This document shows positions 1 through 10,136 of a stretch of DNA of 15,000 nucleotides, piece after piece; positions within the stretch are counted from its first letter, which is position 1; the number at the start of each line of letters is the position of its first letter. Made by a program: the position numbers and the translations under genes. The DNA comes from Botryococcus braunii (lineage: Eukaryota; Chlorophyta; Trebouxiophyceae). The stretch is taken from assembly GCA_002005505.1 (NCBI GenBank), contig KV908375.1, positions 45,001 to 60,000 of the forward strand, read 5' to 3'. Below the pieces are notes generated by a model, which worked only from the letters and a program-made list of their open reading frames with translations, was not told the DNA's origin and ran no database searches.

Positions 1-66
1 ACCCCCCGCTCTCTCTCTCTGTGTAGGCGTGCGTGCGCGTGTGCGTGTACATGTGTTGGTGTGTCC

Positions 67-1624
<1,558 letters not shown>

Positions 1625-3171
1625 ATGGCATGGTGTAGGGATGCAGGACTGCCGCTCAACGAGAGTTTGGCAAGCAACTTATTTGCCAGAATGGACAAGG
1701 CCACTTTCATTACTGCACGACTGGTCTGCAGCACCTTTCATGCATCTTCCATCCCTCACATAACCTCGCTATCGTTTGACAGCACCCAAGCCTCAGCGAT
1801 GCACAGAAATCTGGCCGACCGCCTCCATGTATTCTCATTTGTGGACCACCTCGACCTGTGCATTAGTCTACCTCATGATATTTCAATACTGGACGCACCC
1901 GTTGTGCTTGCTAGACTCTGCAAACTCCGTTTGGTGCCAAACCAATGGAAACTGACACTGCCAGGTCCGGACACTTGGGAAGTAATCGCTTCAAGGTTAG
2001 CTGCAGCAACACGGCTTACAGCACTAGAGCTGGACACAGAGATGCTGGTGAGGCTCAAAAGTGGGAGTCATCTGAAGCGACTCCTGGGGGCCTGCCCCGT
2101 CCTGGCTGAGCTTACACTGACCGGGCTGATGTGTACGGGTCACGACTCGAAAATTGCTAGCGCAGTTTTGCAGGTCACGACGCTGCGCACTCTGCGCAGT
2201 TTGCGTCAGAATTGGAAGTTCTGGAGGGTTGTGAACGGCAATGCACTGGCTCTGACACGCCTGCAGTCGTTAGAGTGTGTGCCTGTGACAACAGACAACG
2301 ACGTCAAGCACTTGGTGAGTCTCCCGCAGCTCACGCGCCTCGTTATAGAATGCTGGGGAGCATGGCCCTCGCAAATCACTGGCCTCTCCAGTCTGACTGC
2401 CCTTGAGGTGTTAGGCATGCTCGGGAGAGACCTCAGCGTGGTCAAGATGCTTGAGGTGATCGAGCCAATGACGCTGCTGCAGGAGCTTGGCCCCTGAGAT
2501 GGGATGCTGACTTGAAAGGGCTGGATGTCCTCCTAGCTTCCCTTCCCGCGATTACAAAGCTGGAGGTCTATGAAGGACGCCAACACCCCTGGTTTTCAGA
2601 CATGTTGCCTTTCCTTGGATTCAAAGGCATGCGCGATCTGTCCCTGCCGCTGCCCCATATGCCTTCTGTTTGCGGGCAGCCGCTCCTCTCAGCCTTGACG
2701 GGCCTTGAGCGTCTCAACCTGTGCTGCGACAACCACATTTGCAGCAGCTGTCTCTCCTATCTTCCCCCGATGCCGTCCCTCACGGAGCTGCGTGTCGCTG
2801 CGAGGAGGCGGACGTCTGCACACGTTCCTGCGAAGTTCCTTGCTCGGTTCCCTCAGCTCGAGTGTCTTTCGTTGGCATACGTGCTTGATGTGCAGCACTG
2901 GGACACAGACGTGTTAGTCATAGCCGCCTTGACGCAGCTACGCAAGCTTGAGATCAGGGGTGATTATGAAGCTCTTCCTGGTGGTGAGCCCGCCTTTTTG
3001 ACCAGCGCACAAGTCCAGCCGCTCACGGCTCTAAGGCTGCTGGAGAACCTGGAAGCGACCGGCCCTTGGGGTGCCGCAATGTCTGAATGTTCATTCCAGA
3101 CGGCTCTTTGTGCCATTCGACATGAGATGGGTCTTCCGCCTCCGAAATTCGAGTGCAGGTTCGGGTTCTAA
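1625..3171 (+). CDS. F-box-like/leucine-rich-repeat protein with one internal frameshift
   Basis: Two plus-strand open frames abut: 1625-2497 (290 aa from the first ATG) and 2494-3171 (about 225 aa). Residues 8-47 of the first resemble an F-box: a leading LPL, then a hydrophobic core FARMDKATFITARLVCSTFH. Irregular leucine-rich repeats follow, with LxxLxL cores such as LTALELDT, LPQLTRLVIE, LERLNLCC and LRKLEIRG, and continue through both frames. The repeat pattern resumes immediately after the TGA at 2495-2497 in the -1 frame (reading LRWDADLKGLDVLLASLP), so this looks like one gene of about 515 aa missing a base in the run CCCC at 2491-2494. F-box/LRR proteins usually act as substrate adaptors of SCF ubiquitin ligases; that role is inferred here. 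An in-frame stop at 1589 limits an unspliced start, but an upstream exon is possible. It could be a pseudogene, a sequencing error or a frameshifted allele. Confidence 0.62.
2491..2497 (+). other. Frameshift point inside the F-box/LRR gene
   Basis: The sequence CCCCTGA ends the upstream frame with TGA. Reading CTG from 2494 enters the downstream open frame with uninterrupted LRR-like sequence. A one-base deficit in the C run would explain it. No GT-AG intron is visible at the junction, because the two frames overlap directly. Confidence 0.7.
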
Positions 3172-4139
3172 TCGCGTTTTGGCCTTGTCTATTGTGACAG
3201 CACGGCAAGGAGTTTACGCATACGGTCGGGGCCAGATGGAAGAGGTTGCAGCGCTTCAGGCTGTGTAGATGTAAGTAGGGCGAGAGGAGTGGGTATCCGG
3301 GCATTGCCACAGAACGTGGCACCATAGGATGAAGTTCTTCAGTGTCCTGTAGGCTCCTTGTGTTCCTTAGGGGGAATGTGAACTAGAAACGAAGCTGTTT
3401 TGTTTGAAGATGTGGACAGTGTCGAACTTTTAGTGTGGCAGCTACGCTCAGTGAAGAAGTTTCACTTCTGCAGGGCCAGGCCTTTGTACATGAGCTCATC
3501 CTGCGTCCTGCCAAGTGGTCAAAGAAGAGTCTGCAGAGCAGAAACGGGGAAGCATATCTTCCCTGTCCCTCGTCATCCTGATCTGATCGAATCTTTGTTG
3601 AAGATGATGTTTTGCCAGGCACGTATTTGAAGATGACTGCTTGAGCACATACCCCGTGTTGCCCGTCTGACTTGCATTTACCGCGATCTGCAAGTTTAAG
3701 AATTTCATACACAGGGACTCTGCTTCGTGGATTTCTTTGCAAGACCTGAATAGTCGGCTGCATTTAAAGGGCTCCTCAAAGGGGACGGGCCAGTCAAGAA
3801 GGCATAAAGGTCATGAGGGCGAATTTTGGCTTCGTGATTAAAGAATGTGATTCGTGAGAAAATTGCTGGTGGTTTTTAGGATTCCGGTCAAGTTGCTTGA
3901 AGGTCGCATGTTAATGGCGCACCCTTTAGACCGAGAATGGACGTTGATGCAAAACACCTTACATTACACGATCAAGAAACGAGCAGTTTCAGGGCTTTTC
4001 TCACTATGGAGAGGACAATCAAATGGTGTGGCATCATTTTTCTTCTGTTCAGAGATATCCTATGATTAAAATAAAAGACTGAAGCCTATCCTTTGATATT
4101 TCGCACTGCTGCAAATCAATGAGTACCGAGTAAAAATAA
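3172..4139. other. Non-coding region downstream of the F-box/LRR gene
   Basis: Only short, unrecognised open frames occur on either strand (the longest is about 126 codons, minus strand, 3763-3383). The region probably contains the 3' untranslated sequence of the gene ending at 3171. A GTAAGT string at 3271-3276 could be chance or a donor of a 3' UTR intron. The only canonical polyadenylation hexamer seen is at 4070-4075. Confidence 0.5.
4070..4075 (+). promoter_or_regulatory. Candidate polyadenylation signal AATAAA
   Basis: AATAAA lies in the context TTAAAATAAAAGAC on the plus strand, about 900 bp after the stop of the F-box/LRR gene. It is the only canonical hexamer I noticed downstream of that gene. 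Whether this organism uses AATAAA, and whether this transcript extends this far, is unknown. Confidence 0.3.
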
Positions 4140-4140
4140 T

Positions 4141-5012
4141 TGACCATTTTATCAGTGAGAGTGAAGACTATCGTAACCGTGCGCCATCAATCCGGCATGT
4201 GGGTACGCGGACCCTTTTGCCAAAGGCAGCAGTTGCTCCAGAGCCATATGGCTGCCGCAGATGCATTGCTACAGTCAGAGATCACCATGCTATGCGTGGT
4301 CACTTTTCTTGCTTGCCACGTGACTGGATCCTATGTGTCACGTGTCAGATGGGAGTGTGATTGCGCCAGATCCATTCCCATTCAGGGAAACCTATCATCC
4401 ACGTTGTATGTACTCAGTGGCTTCCAGGTCCTATCAGTGAATTTTAGTGTATTTGGAGCATCAACCCAGACCTCACCTGTTCCGCATGTGGTCGAGCGGG
4501 CAGTGTATCAACAACACCCAGATGTCAGTTTCCACGACAAAAACGAGCCTGTGACAGGCAACTCAAAGCAAATTCCACTTGATTTGGAAGAAAATATATG
4601 TATTGAATTCATTGAATACAAATGCACGTGCTTTGCGGCAATGAGGGCCAACATGGATACCATTGAATACTACAAACTGCCTGGTGGTATCCGCACCCTT
4701 GGGGCGGCACTTCCAGGACTTACCTTTACACTCCCTTCATGGCCAGGGCAGGGCATTTATGAAAGGGGAAACAAATTGCGAAAGAGATGTAGATACACTC
4801 CACCGGATCTCACTTTGAACCGAGCCAACGCATGGCAGCGGCTATGCCTTGTTCCAACCACACATTACTGTGCATATGCAAACCCGCAGCGTCAAACACA
4901 GCCTGTCACCCACAACAACAAAGGCAGCTCCTCTCCTGAACTAAATCGAAGCACCAACGTAAAACTTGCTAAGCAACACGCGAGTCTCCACACTGGGCCA
5001 ATGAAGCTGTAG
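4141..5012 (+). other. Long unrecognised open frame, probably not a gene
   Basis: The plus strand stays open for about 290 codons up to a TAG at 5010-5012, the last of them shortly before the end of the convergent FKBP12 gene. The frame opens without an ATG; the first ATG codes for a peptide beginning MWVRGPF. The composition is uneven, rich in Cys, His, Thr and Gln. I see no signal peptide, repeat or family motif. It may overlap the 3' untranslated region of FKBP12 in antisense. I could not tell whether it is chance or a lineage-specific exon. Confidence 0.2.
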
Positions 5013-5219
5013 AGAGTTCCCACACCCTTCCAGCTTCCAGGCTTCAGGCCTGAAGAACCAACACAACTTTTTGGAAGCAATCCAGCCTCTAAGAAAGCCG
5101 CTTGAAGCCACAGAAGCCGCCGCCGCGTTGAAAAGTCACGTTTGCAGTGCATCCAAGAGCGTGGAGTCGGCCGCCTGATGAGATGGTGCACGGGACTGGA
5201 CACAGGCAGTAAGATGCCT

Positions 5220-5381
5220 TCATTTGAAGCCGAGGAGCTCCACATCAAAAATGAGAGTGGCGTTGGGTGGAATGACGCCGCCAGCTCCTCTAGGTCCATA
5301 GCCATAGTCAGGAGTGATTGTGAGCTTGGCCCGTTGCCCTATGGACATTTGTGCAACCCCCTCGTCCCAACCCTTGATCAC
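5220..5381 (-). CDS. FKBP12: FKBP12 exon 3 with stop codon
   Basis: 162 nt, 53 codons plus TAA. The acceptor ACACAG precedes GTG (V55). The exon carries VIKGWDEG, the GQRAKLT strand, DYGYG and the carboxy-terminal strand [10 protein letters not shown], ending GFK. The upstream intron has no clear pyrimidine tract near this acceptor. Confidence 0.95.
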   Translation of the reverse strand: MIKGWDEGVAQMSIGQRAKLTITPDYGYGPRGAGGVIPPNATLIFDVELLGFK

Positions 5382-7330
5382 CTGTGTCACATCATTCCAA
5401 CAAGTCATGCCTGGTCTTGCTGCCGAGGGCCTTGAAGGAAAGAGAAGCACGGTCAGCCATGAAAATGGAGATGGGGCCCTGCGGTTGGGGGTGGGGGGGT
5501 GGGGGTTGGAGGGGGGGGGGTGTTTCAGTCATGTTCTATCTGTCCCTGCCTTTGGTTTTGTCATCAAAATCAACACAACAATCTGTCCACCTTCACTTTC
5601 TTAACTTCATCCCTTCGCATTCCTTGGGCAAAGGCCTGGAACTGCCACCATACCATGAGCTCTAGAAGCTTTAGAGCCTGAAGAGCTGAAGAGCCCGAAA
5701 CATGTGGTGTGATTGGGTCAACAGTTGTTTTCTGGCAGGACCCTGAAGGCCTTCCTCCCTTCAAACAGAAGGGATGGCTTCCCTCTCTTTGGACTTGTGG
5801 GCCCTGGCACTGCTGTGACACGGCTCAAGTTCACCCGCCCCCAGTGAGGACCAGGAGTTCTTTCGTCTGCAATCCCAGACAAATCTCACCAACCCCTGGA
5901 GTCCCTCCCCTGGTCCTTACTACTTTGTGGCTACTCCAACAACACGGTGGGGAGACGAATACAACCCGAGCTGGGGGGCAGTTCTATTCTTTTCTTTTTT
6001 AAAACAAGGAAGCAAAGAACCCAATGCCTGATCAGGGGAAACAGATCTAGGAGGTACATGCAACATGGAGAGCATTCGGATCTGATTTGTGTTGCAACAC
6101 AGGAAGCATGGCCCTTGCAACAGGCACTATATAATATTGACAGCCAGAAATGTAGAAAGGCGCATGGCCGCCGTTGTGCATATTATATGCTGCTCGATGA
6201 GATTTTGGGTGCTGCTCGATGAGCTTCTACGCAGCCCCGTTTCATTGCATACAAAGCCTCACTGACTACCATGACTGCTGGTCTCCAAGATCTTGCAATG
6301 AAACATTGGTCCCCACCCATGTGTAGCACCAACTCGACCTTCCACCGATAACAGGCTTTGCTTAAACGTGATGGGGCAAAAAAAAGAGTTGACATAATGC
6401 TTATTGGTTGCCTGCTGTGCTCTCTCGGATATAGACAGATATTCAGAGTTGATATTAACAACATTGCAAATAACCGCGTGAACTTACTTGGCCGACTCCA
6501 AGTGTGAATTGGAAGGGGTCACCGCGGTCACGGCTGGAATCGAACTTCGTCCCGTCCGTTAGAGTTCCCGTGTAATGCACAGTCACCTTGCTTCCGTTAG
6601 GTGGGGCTGCGCAGCACCTGACTATGTTAGGAACATTGTTACTGCCGCACAGCAATTTTGGTGCGAGGACAAGCCAATGGTATCCGTTACGTAAAAGCGA
6701 ATTGCATGCACACGTTGAAGAGCTAAATCTTATAGAACAACTACGTCAGTACTACTCAGTAGACTCTGAATCAGTAGACTCGCGAGCTGACAGCCACTAA
6801 ACCCTGTCTCCTCCTCCGTGACCGGAATTTGTGACCGCAAAGTGGTGTGCGCACGCTCAATTCAATGAGGAGCAAAAAACCTAGCCGGGCAAGAAGGTAA
6901 GGTTTTCAAATAGTTTACACCTTAGCAAAGTTTAAACCTTAGAAATACCATTCTTGCAATGCGTGTAATCAACCAGGAGACGCAACGCATAACAAGATCA
7001 AACCTTCCCAAATACTACAATGAAGCCGAGGCACTAGGCCAGCAAAAAAGACAGTCCGGCCTTCGTTTTAGTGACAGATGTAATACAAAACAAAGCTTTA
7101 ACATCATATGAAATGCGGTGCGTCGTCCAAAGCTGTCCCCACCCTCTCATGACATGTTCGCTTTGTATGAGGGCACAGGCCTAAAAACAAGTTCATTATT
7201 CACAAAATACAATACAAAGCTTCTTTTCTATATCCTGTTGCATATCGCAGTATAGATCGCAGTATAGGTCACCAGCTGGGGACTTACTGGCGCCACTGCC
7301 AGGGGTTATGGTTTCAATCGTGACGCCCAT
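5220..7330 (-). CDS. FKBP12: FKBP12-type peptidyl-prolyl cis-trans isomerase (3 exons)
   Basis: Joined exons 7330-7288, 6606-6488 and 5381-5220 give an exact 324-nt frame encoding 107 aa, against 108 in human FKBP1A. The protein is a single FKBP domain. Pocket residues are all present and coincide with human numbering: Y26, F36, D37, R42, F46, V55, I56, W59, Y82, I91 and F99. Two differ: E54 is Q and H87 is A. Family knowledge: it catalyses proline cis-trans isomerisation in the cytosol and is the receptor for FK506 and rapamycin, the latter complex inhibiting TOR. Both introns have GTAAGT donors and CAG acceptors. The ATG at 7330 has a strong context (A at -3, G at +4), but an in-frame ATG at 7408 lies 26 codons upstream. 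The gene converges on the F-box/LRR gene and is divergent from CFAP58. Confidence 0.95.
5382..6487 (-). other. FKBP12 intron 2 (1106 nt)
   Basis: The intron has a GTAAGTT donor and ACACAG acceptor. It holds a G-rich run on the plus strand at 5487-5520 (C-rich in the pre-mRNA) and a 14-bp direct repeat TGCTGCTCGATGAG at 6188-6201 and 6210-6223. Open frames inside it on either strand show no family motif. Confidence 0.85.
5487..5520 (+). repeat. G-rich tract, possible G-quadruplex
   Basis: Four or more runs of five or more G are separated by one to a few bases (T, TT, A). The tract lies within FKBP12 intron 2, about 105-140 nt upstream of the exon 3 acceptor. The gene is on the minus strand, so the RNA carries the C-rich version and the G-rich strand is the template. 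Confidence 0.75.
6488..6606 (-). CDS. FKBP12: FKBP12 exon 2
   Basis: 119 nt. The acceptor is GCGCAG|CC, chosen because A+CC completes a Thr and gives [19 protein letters not shown]. The exon carries HYTG, FDSSRDR and the F46 region, and ends GVGQ before the donor GTAAGTT at 6487. An alternative AG lies 10 nt upstream (CAG|GTGCTG) but would shift the frame. Confidence 0.93.
6607..7287 (-). other. FKBP12 intron 1 (681 nt)
   Basis: A phase-1 intron with donor GTAAGTC and acceptor GCGCAG. It contains a perfect 12-bp tandem duplication ATCGCAGTATAG (7244-7255 and 7256-7267), just inside the donor. It also contains a near-perfect 14-bp direct repeat AGTTTACACCTTAG / AGTTTAAACCTTAG (6912-6925 and 6929-6942). 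No gene is seen inside. Confidence 0.85.
7288..7330 (-). CDS. FKBP12: FKBP12 exon 1 (coding part)
   Basis: Encodes [14 protein letters not shown] plus the first base of the next codon (phase 1). The donor A|GTAAGTC follows at 7287. In frame upstream lies a 26-codon ATG-initiated extension (7408-7331). Confidence 0.93.
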
Positions 7331-7408
7331 TCTTATTGTGCGTGATATGTGAAGCCTCGCTGCCCGAAAAGCAATCGGCCTAACAATCGGGGTTCGGATT
7401 GTTTGCAT
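7331..7408 (-). other. In-frame N-terminal extension of FKBP12 (possible targeting leader)
   Basis: Starting from the ATG at 7408-7406, 26 codons run in frame into the FKBP12 ATG with no stop; the nearest in-frame stop upstream is at 7450-7448. The peptide has six Arg and no Asp or Glu, with Ile, Ala, Thr and Ser between them. That composition is typical of mitochondrial presequences. If the transcript starts upstream of 7408, scanning ribosomes would meet this ATG first (A at -3), giving a 133-aa form. It may instead lie upstream of the transcription start. Confidence 0.4.
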
Positions 7409-7873
7409 TTTTAAAGGATCCCTGATTTCTTGGTGAACCCCTCGAAATCATGCCACTTCTCGTTTCGACCCCATAGAGTTGCTGACATGGCAACAACGTG
7501 CACTTCCTGCACGTCGTCCGTCTGCCTGATCGGATCGAGAATGTACGGATAAAATTCCGTTGTCGACCCTCGGAATCTCTGTTCCCGTTACTCGGCGTTG
7601 CAGACTGCAACGCAGACTCTGCATGGCAGACGGACCGGATAACAGATTTGAGCCGAGATCCCACGCAGGCGATACACTGGGGCCCCGTGGCTGCGAAAAC
7701 CCTGAACATGTGTCATGAATCCCGAACATACCCCAAATATGTGCAACGACGTTCTGTACAGTCATTGCTGCTGATGTGTACCGCCTGTACTGACTTGGAT
7801 GGGCGACAGTTTTCTACGTAGTTTCTGTAATGATCTGCCAATGTGTTCTTGCCACACACTACAAAGCCAACCC

Positions 7874-7906
7874 AAACCCTAACATATTAGCTAACGTTAA
7901 ACCCTA
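7874..7906. promoter_or_regulatory. Two telo-box-like AAACCCTA motifs
   Basis: AAACCCTA occurs at 7874-7881 and 7899-7906, with a third copy at 8523-8530. In land plants this octamer is a promoter element of growth-related genes and matches the TTTAGGG telomere unit. The first pair lies about 470-500 bp upstream of the first FKBP12 ATG. A role here is only inferred. Confidence 0.3.
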
Positions 7907-7932
7907 CGCACATCAAAGATACTTTACACAAG

Positions 7933-7952
7933 AACCACACAATTGTGTGGTT
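7933..7952. repeat. 20-bp perfect palindrome
   Basis: The half-site AACCACACAA is followed directly by its reverse complement TTGTGTGGTT, with no spacer. It could bind a symmetric dimer or form a cruciform. It lies about 530 bp upstream of the first FKBP12 ATG. Confidence 0.8.
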
Positions 7953-8155
7953 GCAACAAAGCTTCTTGTCTGCATATGCATGTACACGGGACCTTGTGGG
8001 GTATGGTGCCGGGCCCCACCTGCTCCCTAGGATCCCACCCAAACCTTCAGCGACAGGTACGGCAATACGGAAATTATACCTTGAAAACATCCATTATGCT
8101 GGAGGCTGTGGGGGGTATGAGGGAGGTGTAGATCTCCAGGCAAAGGGCTAGAATA

Positions 8156-8181
8156 GGGGAGGGGGGAGGGGAGGGGAGGGG
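8156..8181 (+). repeat. G-quadruplex motif with single-A loops
   Basis: Five runs of four to six G are separated by single A residues, a composition known to form very stable quadruplexes. The motif lies in the intergenic region about 750 bp upstream of the first FKBP12 ATG, on the strand opposite to that gene's sense strand. Confidence 0.85.
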
Positions 8182-9397
8182 CATCCCAACATGGTATGCA
8201 TATTTGTCATATGACAAACAAAAACATGGTTACCGGATGGGTTGGGAGTGCGAACAAAAGATGGATGCACGCAGGGGTGGGGGAGATGTGTGATTGCAGG
8301 CTGGAATCCGGGGCTCGGGCAAGCAGCGCTGAATTTGTCCAAATTATCGTGTTGATCGCGGTACCCATGGGATGAAAACCCAGAGTTAGAGTTTAGGTTT
8401 GTGAGGCTTCTGTGGTGAGGGGTGTGTGATTTCCTCTTATGTAATTCATCGATAAAAACCCACCTGCTTCCTATTCTATTGTGGGGAAGCCACCAAACCC
8501 AAACCTCTTGAAACCCCACTGCAAACCCTATCATAAGCCTCCTACACTTCACATCCAGCCCTACTGAAGCCCTGACTTTGTACAGATGTTAGTACGAAAA
8601 CCCTTGCCAAACCCTTTTAAAACCCAACTATCTCTTATGAAGACAAAACAGTTAATTGCTCCCATAATAGCTCCATAATATTGGGGGCCCCATGGCCGCC
8701 GACTCTCCCAATGTTCTGATAAAGAAGATATGCATGGTGTGCGGTTAGGATATGCTTCACTTCTTTATCCTTAAGAAAAGTTTTTTCTTTTTCTGAAGAA
8801 AGTGGAGGTAGCCTTGTCGCCTGTAAACTTGAACACCTTGGGGCAACCTCTCGCTTACCCCAATCCTTACTCCACTTCATACTAACAACCAACGTATGTG
8901 TTTTAACTTGCACAGATACGTTGTTTAAACAAATTTGTTAGCATGAGCACTTCCGGCCGGTGAAAGACTGCATACCTGTCATAAATTCCTCATCTAAAAC
9001 ACGGTCGGACGCACAAGTACTGATGGTACCAGATGAGTGGGCAAAGCGAAAACATATACATACACCAGCAGGGCTCGCACCCCTTAGGCCTTCGATGGTT
9101 GAAACCCTCAACTGCCAATCAGACATGCGGTGTGTAATGATGCAGGAAATTCACGAGGACTCAGCTTCGATCTTGGATCTAAGCACAAAGGCTCGTGTGA
9201 GAATGACCTCACACATGTGCACACCGTACACATCATTTGTTAAGTCAAATCCAGGGGGTCGTCCTTCTTCTTCTCCGACTTGTTCGTTTTCTCGTTCCTC
9301 TCTTATGACAATGCGAGGCAGACGGCAAGAAGTCATACCAGACGCGAGCCCACGATTAATCAGTCCACCAGAAACATGACTTTCAGCACATGCCGCC

Positions 9398-9421
9398 GTA
9401 CTAGTACACTAGTACTAGTAC
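9398..9421. repeat. Duplicated 10-bp palindrome GTACTAGTAC
   Basis: GTACTAGTAC occurs at 9398-9407 and again at 9412-9421, separated by ACTA, so the whole stretch is built from overlapping ACTAGT/GTAC units. It may be a dimer-binding site or a slippage product. Confidence 0.7.
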
Positions 9422-9982
9422 CTATTAGAGTACGCTCATAGGTCAACCCCCCACCCAGAACAATACAATTAAACCGTGTGTTTATCTGTCGGCATGAACG
9501 TGTGATAATGCGAGCTTTCATAGATCCCAACGCATGTCCCTTGCTCTGCATGCTCTCAATGAAAGCAGCCTGTCATCTCCTTACAGAGTTCCTTGTGGCA
9601 TGGAGCATACAGCGGACAAGTTTGGGCAAACGCTAACATTAACGTTTTGCACTTGCCCCTCAGGATTTGGGCCCTCATCCTACAGTGTGGCGTTCCCTTC
9701 ACATTGCAGGCCGTCATGTTACGTTTGGTTTCGATGAGTGTGTGCAATGAGCAACGTTTGGTGCACAGCGCTCTTCTCAGAATAACTCCTTGCGACTGCA
9801 CCGGTCCAGGTTGAGCAGTACAACTGGGCCTTTTCGTACGATCAATTTGTACGACATCCAAAAAAAACCCAACCTCTTGATCAGCAATTAAATCCCTTTT
9901 TTCAGACATCCTATTTACGAACAGTAGGAATATCATGGAGCTAGTGGATGAAGCGGGATGTTGAATGCAGTTGAAGGCCTAG

Positions 9983-10003
9983 TTGACTAAGTTGACCTTG
10001 ACC
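9983..10003 (+). promoter_or_regulatory. Cluster of three TTGAC[C/T] motifs
   Basis: TTGACT (9983-9988), TTGACC (9992-9997) and TTGACC (9998-10003) lie 70-90 bp upstream of the TATA-like box of CFAP58. They match the W-box core bound by WRKY factors in the green lineage, but the lineage here is not established, so this is only a candidate promoter element. Confidence 0.3.
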
Positions 10004-10072
10004 CAACGAAGATGCTGAGGACTCATCGGGGAGAATGTGACGTTCGGCAATCCAGAGACACCTACCATCTAG

Positions 10073-10080
10073 TATAAATA
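10073..10080 (+). promoter_or_regulatory. TATA-like box upstream of CFAP58
   Basis: TATAAATA lies 57-64 bp upstream of the CFAP58 ATG. A start site 25-30 bp downstream would give a 5' leader of about 30 nt. A good acceptor-like string (pyrimidines, then TAG at 10110-10112) sits in between. It could instead be the end of a 5' UTR intron, in which case this would not be the promoter. Confidence 0.45.
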
Positions 10081-10136
10081 CTGTAATCATATCATTCTGC
10101 TTTTCTTCGTAGGCTTCACGCACCACGAACGGAAAC

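Larger units (their letters stand above)
7409..10072. other. Divergent intergenic region between FKBP12 and CFAP58
   Basis: I see no convincing coding region in these 2.66 kb. The longest open frames (8960-9379 plus; 8552-8148 minus; 9936-9556 minus) are at most about 140 codons and carry no recognisable motif. The region should contain the FKBP12 promoter on its left and the CFAP58 promoter on its right. Listed separately are a 20-bp perfect palindrome, three AAACCCTA octamers, a G-quadruplex motif, a duplicated 10-bp palindrome and a TTGAC cluster. Confidence 0.55.

Noticed and set aside
4892..5305. Minus-strand 137-codon frame starting [11 protein letters not shown].
   Set aside because: It is an alternative frame overlapping FKBP12 exon 3, which is secure by family match. 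The rest has no motif.
10097..10112. Acceptor-like pyrimidine tract ending in TAG just before the CFAP58 ATG.
   Set aside because: It could end a 5' UTR intron, but a TATA-like box at 10073 offers a simpler promoter reading. Not decidable without RNA data.
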